Shown here piece after piece: positions 1-7,442 of a stretch of DNA of 13,364 bases (position 1 is the first letter of the stretch; every line of letters begins with the position of its first letter). The notes beneath the pieces were generated by a model. That model was not told where the DNA came from. It did not search any database and saw only the letters and a list, made by a program, of their open reading frames with translations. Position numbers and translations under genes: made by a program. The DNA comes from Betaproteobacteria bacterium (GTDB taxonomy: Bacteria > Pseudomonadota > Gammaproteobacteria > Burkholderiales > SG8-39): NCBI GenBank assembly GCA_029858545.1, contig JAOUFA010000057.1, forward strand, positions 1 through 13,364, read 5' to 3'.

Positions 1-1077
1 GGGCGGGGCGAGATAGCCGACGATCGCGCGTCCGGCGGCCTGCGACGATCCCATGCAAAGCCCGGCGAGATTGGCGGCGACCCAGAATGTCGCCGAACCT
101 TCCGCGAGTCCGGCAAGGGCGACCATCACGATCCAGCCCACGAGTGTCGCGGCGACCGCGCGCATATGGCCGATGCGGTCCTGCACGTAGCCAAACACGA
201 ACGCGCCGAGCGCCGCGGTGAGGTTCACCACCAGGATCAACACGATTGTTTGCTGCGTGGTGAATTTCATCGCCTGCTCGGCGTAGATCGCGGCGAGCGC
301 GATGACCGCCTGGATGCCCGCCTGGTAGAACAGCAGGCAAAGAAGAAAGCGACGCAGGTCGCGATATTCGCCGGCGTGGCGCAGGGTCTCGAGCAGGCGC
401 GCCCAGGCGCGCTCGGTGCGCGGTTGTGGCCGCGCGCGCTCACGCAGGAAGACGAAGGTCGGTGCGGCGGCGACCGCGAACAAGGCCGCGGTGATCAGCA
501 TCGTCGCGGGGACGAATTGAGCCGCAGAGTGGCCCGCCTCGCGCGCCCAGGTGATGTAGGCGAGACACAGACCCAGCGAAACGAGGCCCCCAAGGTAACC
601 GAAACTCCAGCCCCAGCCCGAAACCCGGCCCATCGCCTGCGAGTCGGCGAGTTCCGGCAGGAATGCGGCGATCAGGTTCTCGCCGGTACCGAAGAAATAA
701 TTCGAGATCGCAACCAGCAAGAGCGCAAGGAGCGTCGCGCCGGGCGCGGCGAACCACAGCAATGCGGTGAATGCAACGCAGCCCGCCGTCGAGAGGAACA
801 GCAGGAGCTTCTTCGCGGCATGCGCATCGGCCCAGGCTCCCACCAGCGGTCCGGTGATCACGATCGCCGCGTAGGAGAGCGAAAGCGCGGCGGTCCAGGC
901 GAGCGTTGCCCAGGGCGCATTGCCCGCCACCACGCCGACGAAATAGGCGCCGAACACCGCGGTGATCACCACCGTCGTGTAGCCCGAATTGGCGAAGTCG
1001 TACATACTCCAGGCCCACACCTCGCGCAGGCTTGCGTCGGAGGCGAGATGTGTGCGGCGTCGATGGCCGTGTGTCAT
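1..1077 (-). CDS. UMF1/Atg22-family MFS transporter, C-terminus cut by window edge
   Basis: This is an integral inner-membrane permease of the major facilitator superfamily, of unknown substrate. The visible 359 codons read without a stop to base 1. The family signature is WAWSMYDFANSGY at residues 21-33, immediately before the first membrane helix; a W-x-x-YDxANSxY element there is typical of the UMF1 (Atg22-like) branch. Alternating hydrophobic helices follow for the whole length. Near the edge, GSSQAAGRAIVGYLAPP matches the conserved late loop of the family (G-x-x-QA-x-x-R-x...P). Family members are usually somewhat over 400 residues, so the last two or three helices lie outside the window. 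I chose the ATG at 1077, 20 residues ahead of the signature. An in-frame ATG at 1125 would add 16 residues but has no ribosome site. The gene is transcribed divergently from the GspE-like ATPase. UMF1 homologues in bacteria are often annotated as permeases or putative amino-acid effluxers; I would not assign a substrate. Confidence 0.9.
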   Translation of the reverse strand, partial: MTHGHRRRTHLASDASLREVWAWSMYDFANSGYTTVVITAVFGAYFVGVVAGNAPWATLAWTAALSLSYAAIVITGPLVGAWADAHAAKKLLLFLSTAGCVAFTALLWFAAPGATLLALLLVAISNYFFGTGENLIAAFLPELADSQAMGRVSGWGWSFGYLGGLVSLGLCLAYITWAREAGHSAAQFVPATMLITAALFAVAAAPTFVFLRERARPQPRTERAWARLLETLRHAGEYRDLRRFLLCLLFYQAGIQAVIALAAIYAEQAMKFTTQQTIVLILVVNLTAALGAFVFGYVQDRIGHMRAVAATLVGWIVMVALAGLAEGSATFWVAANLAGLCMGSSQAAGRAIVGYLAPP

Positions 1078-1099
1078 CGGGTCGTGTCCATTCCGTAAA

Positions 1100-1128
1100 T
1101 TGTAGTGCCGAGGGTGGCGGGGCATAAT
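1100..1128 (+). promoter_or_regulatory. Candidate sigma-70-type promoter for the GspE/PilB-like ATPase gene
   Basis: TTGTAG at 1100-1105 and CATAAT at 1123-1128 are separated by 17 bases. The -10 element matches TATAAT at five of six positions. The -35 element keeps only the TTG core. It lies in the divergent gap, about 45 bases ahead of the ATG at 1173, which suits a short leader. It also overlaps the longer possible N-terminus of the divergent transporter. This is pattern recognition only. Confidence 0.4.
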
Positions 1129-1172
1129 CGCACGTAACCGGAATCTTCCCCGAATTTCGCGGTTCTTTCAAA

Positions 1173-2975
1173 ATGGCAGCAGCGAAACCCCAGCCCGCCG
1201 AGCATCGGCTTACCATCTCCGAGATCGTCGATTGGCTCATTGAAGATGGGCTGGTCGATGTCGCGACGGCCGAGCTGTTCAAGAAGGAGCGGCGTTTCTT
1301 TCGCGGCAACCAGCATCCGCTTGTGATCGTCGGCGATCAGAACTGGAAGTCCGCGCGCCCCCCGCATCGGCCGCTCAGCCTGGAGCCGCTCACGGAATGG
1401 CTCGCCAAACGCGTCGGCATGGACTACCTGCATATCGATCCGCTCAAGATCGACTTCGCGGGGGTTACCGAGGTCATGTCGTCGGCCTATGCGACCCGTT
1501 TTCGCGTGTTGCCCGTCGGCGTGAACAGCAAGGAAGTGGTGATTGCCACCGCCGAACCCTTCCTCAGGGAGTGGGAACGCGAGTTGAAGGGCATTCTCAA
1601 GCTCGGGATCCGGTGCGTGATCTCGAACCCGCAGGATATCGAACGCTATCAGGTCGAGTTCTACAACCTTGCCAAGTCGGTGAAGGGGGCGGCGCGCAGC
1701 GGCTCCGGGTCGACGGGGATCTCCAACTTCGAGCAGCTGGTCGAACTCGGACAGGCCAACAAGCAGTTCGACGCCAACGACGCGCATATCGTACGCATCG
1801 TGGACTGGTTGTTGCAGTATGCCTTCGAACAGCGCGCGAGCGACATTCATATCGAGCCGCGTCGCGAGACGGGTATCGTGCGGTTTCGCATCGACGGGGT
1901 ACTGCACCAGGTCTATCAGATTCCTGCGGGCGTGCTGAACGGCATGACCAGCCGGATCAAGATCCTGGGACGCATGGACGTGGTGGAGAAGCGCCGCCCG
2001 CAGGACGGGCGCGTCAAGACCCGTACGCTCGACGGTAGCGAGGTCGAGTTGCGCCTGTCGACGCTGCCGACCGCGTTCGGTGAAAAGCTGGTGATGCGAA
2101 TTTTCGATCCCGAAGTGCTGATCCGCGATTTCCGCGAGCTCGGTTTCTCGGACGAGGACCATCAGCGCTGGAAGGAGATGACCGAGCGGCCCAACGGCAT
2201 TGTGCTGGTCACCGGTCCGACCGGATCAGGTAAAACCACCACGCTCTACTCCACTCTGAAGCAGCTGGCGACGATCGAGGTGAACGTCTGCACTATCGAG
2301 GATCCGATCGAGATGGTCGAACCCGCATTCAACCAGATGCAGGTGCAGACATCGATCGACCTGGGATTTGCCGAGGGGGTTCGCGCGCTGATGCGCCAGG
2401 ACCCCGACATCATCATGGTGGGCGAAGTGCGCGATCTGGAGACCGCCGAGATGGCGGTGCAGTCCGCTTTGACCGGCCACCTGGTGCTCTCCACCCTGCA
2501 TACCAACGATGCGCCGCTGTCGGTCGCGCGCTTGCTCGAACTGGGGGTTCCGCCCTATTTGCTGGTGGCGACGCTGAACGGCGTGATGGCGCAGCGCCTG
2601 GTGCGCACCCTGTGCCCGCATTGCAAGGCGAAAGTCGAGCTTGACCGGAGCGAGGACGAGGCGGCCTGGGATGCGCTGGTCGCACCCTGGAAGGCCAAGC
2701 GGCCGGCGGCGGTCTACAAGGCGGTTGGATGCATGGAGTGCCGCATGACCGGGTTCATGGGGCGCGTGGGAATCTACGAAACACTGGTCTGCACCGCGCG
2801 CATCAAGGAATTGATCGGTCGGGGGGCGGAGATCGCCGCGGTGCGCGAAGAAGCGTTCAAGGAGGGGATGAAGCCGCTTCGCATCAGTGGTGCAATGAAA
2901 GTCGCCTCCGGATTGACTACCATCGAGGAGGTCATGAAAGTCGCACCACCTGTGCGCGATGGCAGCGCGCGCTGA
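1173..2975 (+). CDS. GspE/PilB-type secretion or pilus-assembly ATPase
   Basis: This is a cytoplasmic hexameric motor ATPase of the type II secretion / type IV pilus family, 600 residues, the usual length for GspE/PilB. An N-terminal GspE-N/MshEN-like domain spans roughly residues 70-165. The ATPase core then shows RASDIHIEP (221-229), RFRIDGVL (237-244), Walker A GPTGSGKT (348-355), the Asp box IEDPIE (375-380), Walker B DPDIIMVGEVRD (410-421) and the His box GHLVLSTLHTND (435-446). All catalytic motifs are intact. A zinc-binding tetracysteine follows (C481, C484, C520, C523), a mark of GspE/PilB extension ATPases rather than PilT. The start ATG has only a poor ribosome site; no better in-frame start is seen. 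No inner-membrane platform, pilin or secretin gene lies nearby, so whether it serves a pilus, a type II system or an unlinked machine is open. The name is deliberately left at family level. Confidence 0.95.
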   Translation: MAAAKPQPAEHRLTISEIVDWLIEDGLVDVATAELFKKERRFFRGNQHPLVIVGDQNWKSARPPHRPLSLEPLTEWLAKRVGMDYLHIDPLKIDFAGVTEVMSSAYATRFRVLPVGVNSKEVVIATAEPFLREWERELKGILKLGIRCVISNPQDIERYQVEFYNLAKSVKGAARSGSGSTGISNFEQLVELGQANKQFDANDAHIVRIVDWLLQYAFEQRASDIHIEPRRETGIVRFRIDGVLHQVYQIPAGVLNGMTSRIKILGRMDVVEKRRPQDGRVKTRTLDGSEVELRLSTLPTAFGEKLVMRIFDPEVLIRDFRELGFSDEDHQRWKEMTERPNGIVLVTGPTGSGKTTTLYSTLKQLATIEVNVCTIEDPIEMVEPAFNQMQVQTSIDLGFAEGVRALMRQDPDIIMVGEVRDLETAEMAVQSALTGHLVLSTLHTNDAPLSVARLLELGVPPYLLVATLNGVMAQRLVRTLCPHCKAKVELDRSEDEAAWDALVAPWKAKRPAAVYKAVGCMECRMTGFMGRVGIYETLVCTARIKELIGRGAEIAAVREEAFKEGMKPLRISGAMKVASGLTTIEEVMKVAPPVRDGSAR

Positions 2976-3040
2976 ATCGCCGGGGCACTTCCCATCGCTT
3001 TCGAGCGTATTGCGGCAGTTCGATCGATGAGACGCGCGAC

Positions 3041-3060
3041 TTTACAAGAATTTACAAAAT
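3041..3060. promoter_or_regulatory. 10-bp direct repeat with a CpxR-like TTTAC-N5-TTTAC core
   Basis: TTTACAAGAA and TTTACAAAAT lie head to tail with a 10-base period, one helical turn, in an AT-rich island within otherwise GC-rich DNA. On the minus strand the core reads GTAAA-N5-GTAAA, the form of the CpxR consensus known from enterobacteria. OmpR-class response regulators commonly bind such tandem half-sites. It sits about 120 bases upstream of the hybrid kinase start. A TATAAG that could be a -10 element lies at 3090-3095, without a convincing -35. Which regulator binds, if any, is unknown. Confidence 0.35.
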
Positions 3061-3176
3061 CGGCACGAGACCGTTTCAGTTGGATCGTGTATAAGAGAAC
3101 GCGATAAGTCATTGAGGCCGGTAGATTTTCGTCCATGCGCGCCCTTTAGCAGGGTGAGAGAGATCGGGATCGGAAC

Positions 3177-5045
3177 ATGACGCAGGAGGGCACCCAGCCG
3201 CGGGGGGGCGATCAGGATTTCACTGACGCGGTCGACGGCGACGAGCAGGGGAGGCCGCCTGCCGCCGCGGCGTCTATGGAAGCCTGGGTCTTCCACCAAA
3301 GGGTTCTCGGAACGCGCCGGAGCGTCCCGCAACTCGTGTTGGCGCATACCCTCGCGGGACTGCTGGCGGCGTGGCTGCTTTGGGCTGCGGTCTCGGCGAC
3401 CTGGGCGCTGGTGTGGCTGTTGATTCATCTCTGCATCGGGGCAGTGCGCCTGCTGTCGGTGCGCCGGTATGACGCCGACCCTCTCAAGGCCGACCGTGCA
3501 CGGGCTTGGGCGATTGGTTTTGCGACACTGTCGGCGGCAGCGGGCCTGAGTTGGTCCTTTCCCGTCAGTATGATGTTGCAGGGGAACGACTTGCTGCGAT
3601 TCGTTGGCGAGGTGTACCTCATCGCTATCCCGGTGGTCGCCGTGGTTTCGCTGCGCCATTTCGCGGCGGCGATCATTGCATTCGTGGCCGCCATGCTGGG
3701 TCCGATGGCGTTCTACCTGTTGTTCTTCTCGGACGTACCGCTGGCGCTGCAACTCGGTGTGCTCTGCCTGGCCTACGTGGGACTGATTTCGGCGGTGAGC
3801 TTTCGTGCCCAGGCGGCGACGCAGGCGCTGCTCGTTTCACGGTTCCAGCGCGAGCGCTTTGTGCACGAATTGCAGCGGACCAGGGATCTGGCGAATGCCG
3901 CCGCGCATGCCAAATCCGAATTTCTTGCGCGTGTAAGCCATGAGTTGCGCACGCCGCTTACGATCGTGCTTGGCATGTCGCAGTTGCTCAAGTCCTCACA
4001 GCTCGATACGGAGCAGCGCGAGGGCGTGGATATGATCGAGCGCTCGGGCGACGCGCTGCTGGCGCTGATTGGTCAGTTGCTTGACCTGTCCGAGGTCGAG
4101 GCCGGCCGGCTGAGCCTGGAGAGCGGCGCCTTCGATTTGCGGCGCACCATCGATGTCGTATCCCGGCAGGTGGGCGGCGAGGCGAGCGCAAAGGGACTTC
4201 AGTTTTCCATCTTGGTTTCCGACGCGGTGCCGGTGCGCGTGCGGGGCGACGAGCGCCGGCTTCGGCAGATTCTGCGCAACCTGTGCGATAACGCGATCAA
4301 ATTCACCGCCTCGGGCCGAATCGGTCTCGCAGTCGATGTGGATGACAAGCAGGCTGCCCCTGGCTGGGTGACGCTCAAATTTTCCGTGAGCGATACCGGC
4401 ATCGGCATGGATAAGGCGGTAGCGGAGCAGGTGTTCGAGCCTTTCTTTCAGGCAGAGAGCGCCCTGGTTCGCCGCTTCGGCGGAACCGGTCTGGGGCTCG
4501 CGGTGTCGCGCGAACTGGTGCGTTTGATGGGGGGGAGCATTTCCTTGCAGAGCGAAGCGGGGCGCGGCACGACGTTCTTTTTCACGGCGAACTTCGAACA
4601 GGTGGCGGGTCGCGAAGAAGGCAGGGTGCATGCGCTGGCGGAAGACATTTCCTCCCAGATCAAGCTACCGATCCGGGTTCTGCTGGTCGAGGATGAGCCG
4701 GTCAATGTCGTGCTTGCGACGGCGCTGCTCAGACTGCTGGTGGAGAAATCGGAGGTGGCCGAGAGTGGCGAGCAGGCTTTGAGAGCGGTGCAGAAGGCGC
4801 ATTACGACGTCATTCTCATGGACTGTGTGATGCCTGGCATGGACGGATACGAAACGGCGCGCAAGATTCGCGAGATGGAGAAGCAACTCGGCCGGCGCAG
4901 CCGGATCATTGCGCTGACGGCGAGTACGATGCCGGAGGATCGCGACCGGTGTTTCGCTGCGGGCATGGACGCTTTCGTCAGCAAGCCCTATCGACTCGCT
5001 GAGTTGCGCGGAGTACTCGGACAGGGAATGCCGGCCGGTACTTGA
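3177..5045 (+). CDS. Membrane-bound hybrid sensor histidine kinase with C-terminal receiver domain
   Basis: This is a 622-residue inner-membrane hybrid kinase that should autophosphorylate on histidine and pass phosphate to its own receiver. After a polar N-terminus of about 50 residues come about six hydrophobic helices (about 53-72, 74-94, 110-128, 141-158, 162-184, 188-207) with only short loops, so there is no large periplasmic sensor; the signal is probably sensed in the membrane. The HisKA domain carries FLARVSHELRTP with phosphoacceptor H255. The HATPase domain has NLCDNAIKF (N box, 368-376), DTGIG (406-410) and GGTGLG (435-440). A REC domain (about 499-615) has the acidic pair E505/D506, acceptor D549, T581 and K603. 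All signature residues are present. There is no HPt domain and no adjacent response regulator, so an HPt encoded elsewhere is expected if the signal is relayed onward. The start ATG has a weak ribosome site. The CheW-LysM gene follows 129 bases downstream. Confidence 0.95.
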   Translation: MTQEGTQPRGGDQDFTDAVDGDEQGRPPAAAASMEAWVFHQRVLGTRRSVPQLVLAHTLAGLLAAWLLWAAVSATWALVWLLIHLCIGAVRLLSVRRYDADPLKADRARAWAIGFATLSAAAGLSWSFPVSMMLQGNDLLRFVGEVYLIAIPVVAVVSLRHFAAAIIAFVAAMLGPMAFYLLFFSDVPLALQLGVLCLAYVGLISAVSFRAQAATQALLVSRFQRERFVHELQRTRDLANAAAHAKSEFLARVSHELRTPLTIVLGMSQLLKSSQLDTEQREGVDMIERSGDALLALIGQLLDLSEVEAGRLSLESGAFDLRRTIDVVSRQVGGEASAKGLQFSILVSDAVPVRVRGDERRLRQILRNLCDNAIKFTASGRIGLAVDVDDKQAAPGWVTLKFSVSDTGIGMDKAVAEQVFEPFFQAESALVRRFGGTGLGLAVSRELVRLMGGSISLQSEAGRGTTFFFTANFEQVAGREEGRVHALAEDISSQIKLPIRVLLVEDEPVNVVLATALLRLLVEKSEVAESGEQALRAVQKAHYDVILMDCVMPGMDGYETARKIREMEKQLGRRSRIIALTASTMPEDRDRCFAAGMDAFVSKPYRLAELRGVLGQGMPAGT

Positions 5046-5098
5046 AATTCTCGCGCTCGCGCGGAGATGTCGGGAAAATTACAGATTGTCGCCGCATC

Positions 5099-5126
5099 GC
5101 GACATGCATTGTGCGCATTGTGTCGC
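5099..5126. repeat. Inverted repeat enclosing two GCATTGTG copies, upstream of the CheW-LysM gene
   Basis: GCGACA (5099-5104) and TGTCGC (5121-5126) are perfect inverted arms around a 16-base spacer. The spacer contains GCATTGTG twice (5106-5113 and 5115-5122, the second running into the right arm) with a 9-base period. Another GCATTG occurs at 5143-5148. The block lies between the hybrid kinase stop and the CheW-LysM start, so it could be an operator for the downstream gene or a weak hairpin. There is no T-run to make it a terminator. Confidence 0.35.
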
Positions 5127-5174
5127 ATCGGACAGTTGACCGGCATTGCGTGATGCCTCAATCTGTTGCGCAAG

Positions 5175-7385
5175 ATGACGACGGGTCCCGAACTTGCAAT
5201 CCGTAGCAACTATCTCTTCTTCGAGGTTGGGGAGGCGCGTTTTTGCGCGCCGGTCGACGAAGTTCAGGCGATCGTCGAACTGAGCGAAATCCACGCTTTG
5301 CCGTTCGCGCCCAAAGGGGTAACCGGGACCGTTCTGTTTCGCGAGCGCATCGCGGTGGTGTGCGACCTGAGCAGGGTCCTCGACGGCGAGCAGGGCATTG
5401 CCGAGCAAAAGAATCTGTCGGTCGTGGTGGGTCTGCCGATCGGCCTGGTTGCGTTTCGCGTCGATCGGGTGAGCGATATCGTCCCGGGCAACACGATTCG
5501 GCCTCAGGTCGCCGATCGTCGTGCGCTCAAGGAATGGATGGACGGCTACGTGATGCAGGGGCCGCATATCGCGTTCCTGACGAATTTCGAGAAATTGCTA
5601 GGCCTGTTCGGCATTTCCCATTTCACCGAACTGGTGCAGGGGGCTCCGGAGGCTCAGGAGTCGCACGCTCCTTCCCACGCGCAGCCGTTGGCCGTCGGAA
5701 TGGCGCCCGCCGCTGAGAAGGCGGATAGGGACCGGGGTCAGGCATCCGTGACGGCGGCGCAGCCCCCGGCGGCCGGTTCCGGTGCCCGGGTCGATGCGGG
5801 TGAACTGCCTGCCGGTGCGCGCGAACGATCCGCAGCGGAGTCGATCGGCGTTCATGCCGCCGAGGTCCGAAGCGCAAGCTTGATCGAGAAGCCGGTCGAG
5901 TTGGCAGCGGGGGCGATCGCCGCGGCGACGAGCGGAGGCGGGGCAAGCGTGGCGCCGGACGCGCAAACCTTCGCTGCCGCAGCGGGCAGTCGCGTTCTGT
6001 CCGGCGATGAGTCGTCCGAAGCCACGGACGCAGCGTTCGATCCGCTCGCCGAGGCGGGTCTTGCACCGGCGCGCCCGGCGGTGCAAGAGGTGGAAGATCT
6101 TCTCGTGGTGGAAGATCGTCTCACGCCTGCCGGTACCCTCGACGAGGCGGCGTCAGCAACGGATGCCGGTTCCGACTTGTCCACCGGATGGCCGATACCG
6201 GATTCGGATCCGGCGGTGGGGGCGACGGCGTTCGCGACCGATTCGGGGAATGTGGAAGTGCACGAGGAGGAGGCAGAGTCTGCTGACGATCATCGCCATA
6301 CCGCGTTCGCGGAACCGGGCGGATTCGAAGCGCCGGAGTTCTCGGCGCTCGCTGAGGATGCGCGCGAGGCCCAGGAGGCAGAGATTCTCGCCGTGCCGGG
6401 AGACGAACCCGTCGGGCCTGGCGATGAGGCTGGCGCGCGGACGGGGGGCGAATCGGATTCGGTGTTCGAGGCAGGTCGGGATCCGGAACGCTCGGGAGAG
6501 CAAGGCAGAGCAGAAGAATTCCAGGCGAATTCCGCGCGCGTCGATGCGTTTGCCGAGACCGCAGATTCAAACGGGCACGCGACATCGAATTTGTCCGAGC
6601 AGTTGTCGCAGCAAGCGGAGCCGGCGCCAGGAACGAGCGCGTTCGACGCGCGGGATTCGATCGACGTGCAGGCTCCCGGGAGAGAGGCGGGCGAGCCGGT
6701 GGAACCGGCCGATGCATGGCCAGCGGATCGGGGTGACGCGGATTCGCATTTGCAATGGGCGCCGCCCAAGCGCGCAGATCAGGATGCGCCGCGCGCGGAC
6801 GAAAGGCGGCGGGTCGGTGTCACCGCCAGTCCGGTATTTTCCGGAGAACGGGGCGGTCTGCGCCGGCAAGAGGAGGATGTGCGGGGCGGGGGTACGCGTG
6901 GCTACGCGACGGTCTCCGGGAATCGAGTGGTGATATCCACGCGGCGGCCCTGGCGGGGCATTCTCGTGCTGCTGCTGGGTGGGCTGTTTCTCGCGGGCGG
7001 ATGGTGGCTGGCAAAGCCCGACGCTACGCCTCCGCAAGCCGGAGGGAGCACACCAGCCCCGTTGAAGGACGCGGTCCCGCCTCCGCCGACGGAACCGGTC
7101 ATGGCGCGGGAATCGGCGAGCGACAAGATAGAAATCAAGGGAAAGAATTTCGAAATGCGGGTCGAGCGTGGTCATCAGGAAACGGGCGGCAAGCCTTTGT
7201 CGATGACGCCGGGATCGCCCGACGAGATCGTGCATCTCGTGCGGCGCGGCGATACGCTGTGGGACATCGCGGCGAAGTACCTGGGTAACCCCTTTCGCTA
7301 TCCGGAACTGGCGCGCAACAGCGCGATTCACAACCCAAATCTGATCAATCCGGGGGACGTGGTGCGAATCAAGAAGCGTCGCTGA
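5175..7385 (+). CDS. CheW domain - acidic linker - transmembrane helix - LysM domain fusion protein
   Basis: This 736-residue protein joins two modules not normally found together. Residues about 11-148 form a CheW-like domain (YLFFEVGEARFCAPVDEVQA, then LPFAPKGVTGTVLFRERIAV and a conserved VGLPIGLVAFRVDRVSDI stretch), the fold that couples chemoreceptors to CheA kinases. Residues about 155-590 are a low-complexity linker rich in Glu, Asp, Ala and Gly, probably disordered. One membrane helix runs about 595-613 (ILVLLLGGLFLAGGWWL), preceded by arginines, which favours a cytoplasmic N-terminus. After a Pro-rich periplasmic stretch the protein ends in a LysM domain (about 685-733: VRRGDTLWDIAAKYLG ... 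NPNLINPGDVVRI), which binds peptidoglycan glycan chains. The expected role is to tether a chemosensory-type complex to the cell wall. An in-frame TTG at 5166 would add three residues; neither start has a good ribosome site, and an in-frame stop at 5151 limits further extension. The small PA2779-like gene follows after 57 bases. It could instead act with PilI/FimV-type pilus signalling; partners are unproven. Confidence 0.88.
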   Translation: MTTGPELAIRSNYLFFEVGEARFCAPVDEVQAIVELSEIHALPFAPKGVTGTVLFRERIAVVCDLSRVLDGEQGIAEQKNLSVVVGLPIGLVAFRVDRVSDIVPGNTIRPQVADRRALKEWMDGYVMQGPHIAFLTNFEKLLGLFGISHFTELVQGAPEAQESHAPSHAQPLAVGMAPAAEKADRDRGQASVTAAQPPAAGSGARVDAGELPAGARERSAAESIGVHAAEVRSASLIEKPVELAAGAIAAATSGGGASVAPDAQTFAAAAGSRVLSGDESSEATDAAFDPLAEAGLAPARPAVQEVEDLLVVEDRLTPAGTLDEAASATDAGSDLSTGWPIPDSDPAVGATAFATDSGNVEVHEEEAESADDHRHTAFAEPGGFEAPEFSALAEDAREAQEAEILAVPGDEPVGPGDEAGARTGGESDSVFEAGRDPERSGEQGRAEEFQANSARVDAFAETADSNGHATSNLSEQLSQQAEPAPGTSAFDARDSIDVQAPGREAGEPVEPADAWPADRGDADSHLQWAPPKRADQDAPRADERRRVGVTASPVFSGERGGLRRQEEDVRGGGTRGYATVSGNRVVISTRRPWRGILVLLLGGLFLAGGWWLAKPDATPPQAGGSTPAPLKDAVPPPPTEPVMARESASDKIEIKGKNFEMRVERGHQETGGKPLSMTPGSPDEIVHLVRRGDTLWDIAAKYLGNPFRYPELARNSAIHNPNLINPGDVVRIKKRR
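6090..6125 (+). repeat. 18-bp tandem duplication inside the CheW-LysM linker
   Basis: Two adjacent 18-base units, 6090-6107 and 6108-6125, match at 15 of 18 positions and encode VEDLLV then VEDRLT. They form a short hydrophobic island within the acidic linker. It is probably a local duplication; it might serve as a short docking motif. Confidence 0.6.
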
Positions 7386-7427
7386 GCACTCGACGCCCGC
7401 CGGATAGTCGTTCCAAATTCACACGAC

Positions 7428-7435
7428 AGAGGAGA
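7428..7435 (+). promoter_or_regulatory. Strong ribosome binding site for the PA2779-like gene
   Basis: AGAGGAGA lies eight bases ahead of the ATG at 7443. It is the clearest Shine-Dalgarno match in the window and fixes this start. Its strength contrasts with the weak sites of the three upstream genes and suggests higher expression of the small protein. Confidence 0.8.
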
Positions 7436-7442
7436 CCGGAAT

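Noticed and set aside
166..1098. A 310-codon plus-strand frame across the transporter gene
   Set aside because: The product is Arg/Gly/His-rich without domain features, while the opposite strand encodes a clear UMF1-type transporter over the same bases.
1074..2162. A 362-codon open frame on the minus strand across the first part of the ATPase gene
   Set aside because: It lies antisense to an ATPase with complete family motifs. Its product has no recognisable domain, and such long antisense frames are common in GC-rich coding DNA.
5136..5164. TTGACC as a -35 element for the CheW-LysM gene
   Set aside because: The hexamer is good, but the bases 17 downstream (CAATCT) are a poor -10 and transcription would start almost at the ATG.
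6007..6933. A 308-codon frame within the CheW-LysM linker
   Set aside because: It is extremely Arg-rich, a +1 shadow of an acidic, GC-rich linker. The main frame is fixed by intact CheW and LysM domains at both ends, so there is no sign of a frameshift.
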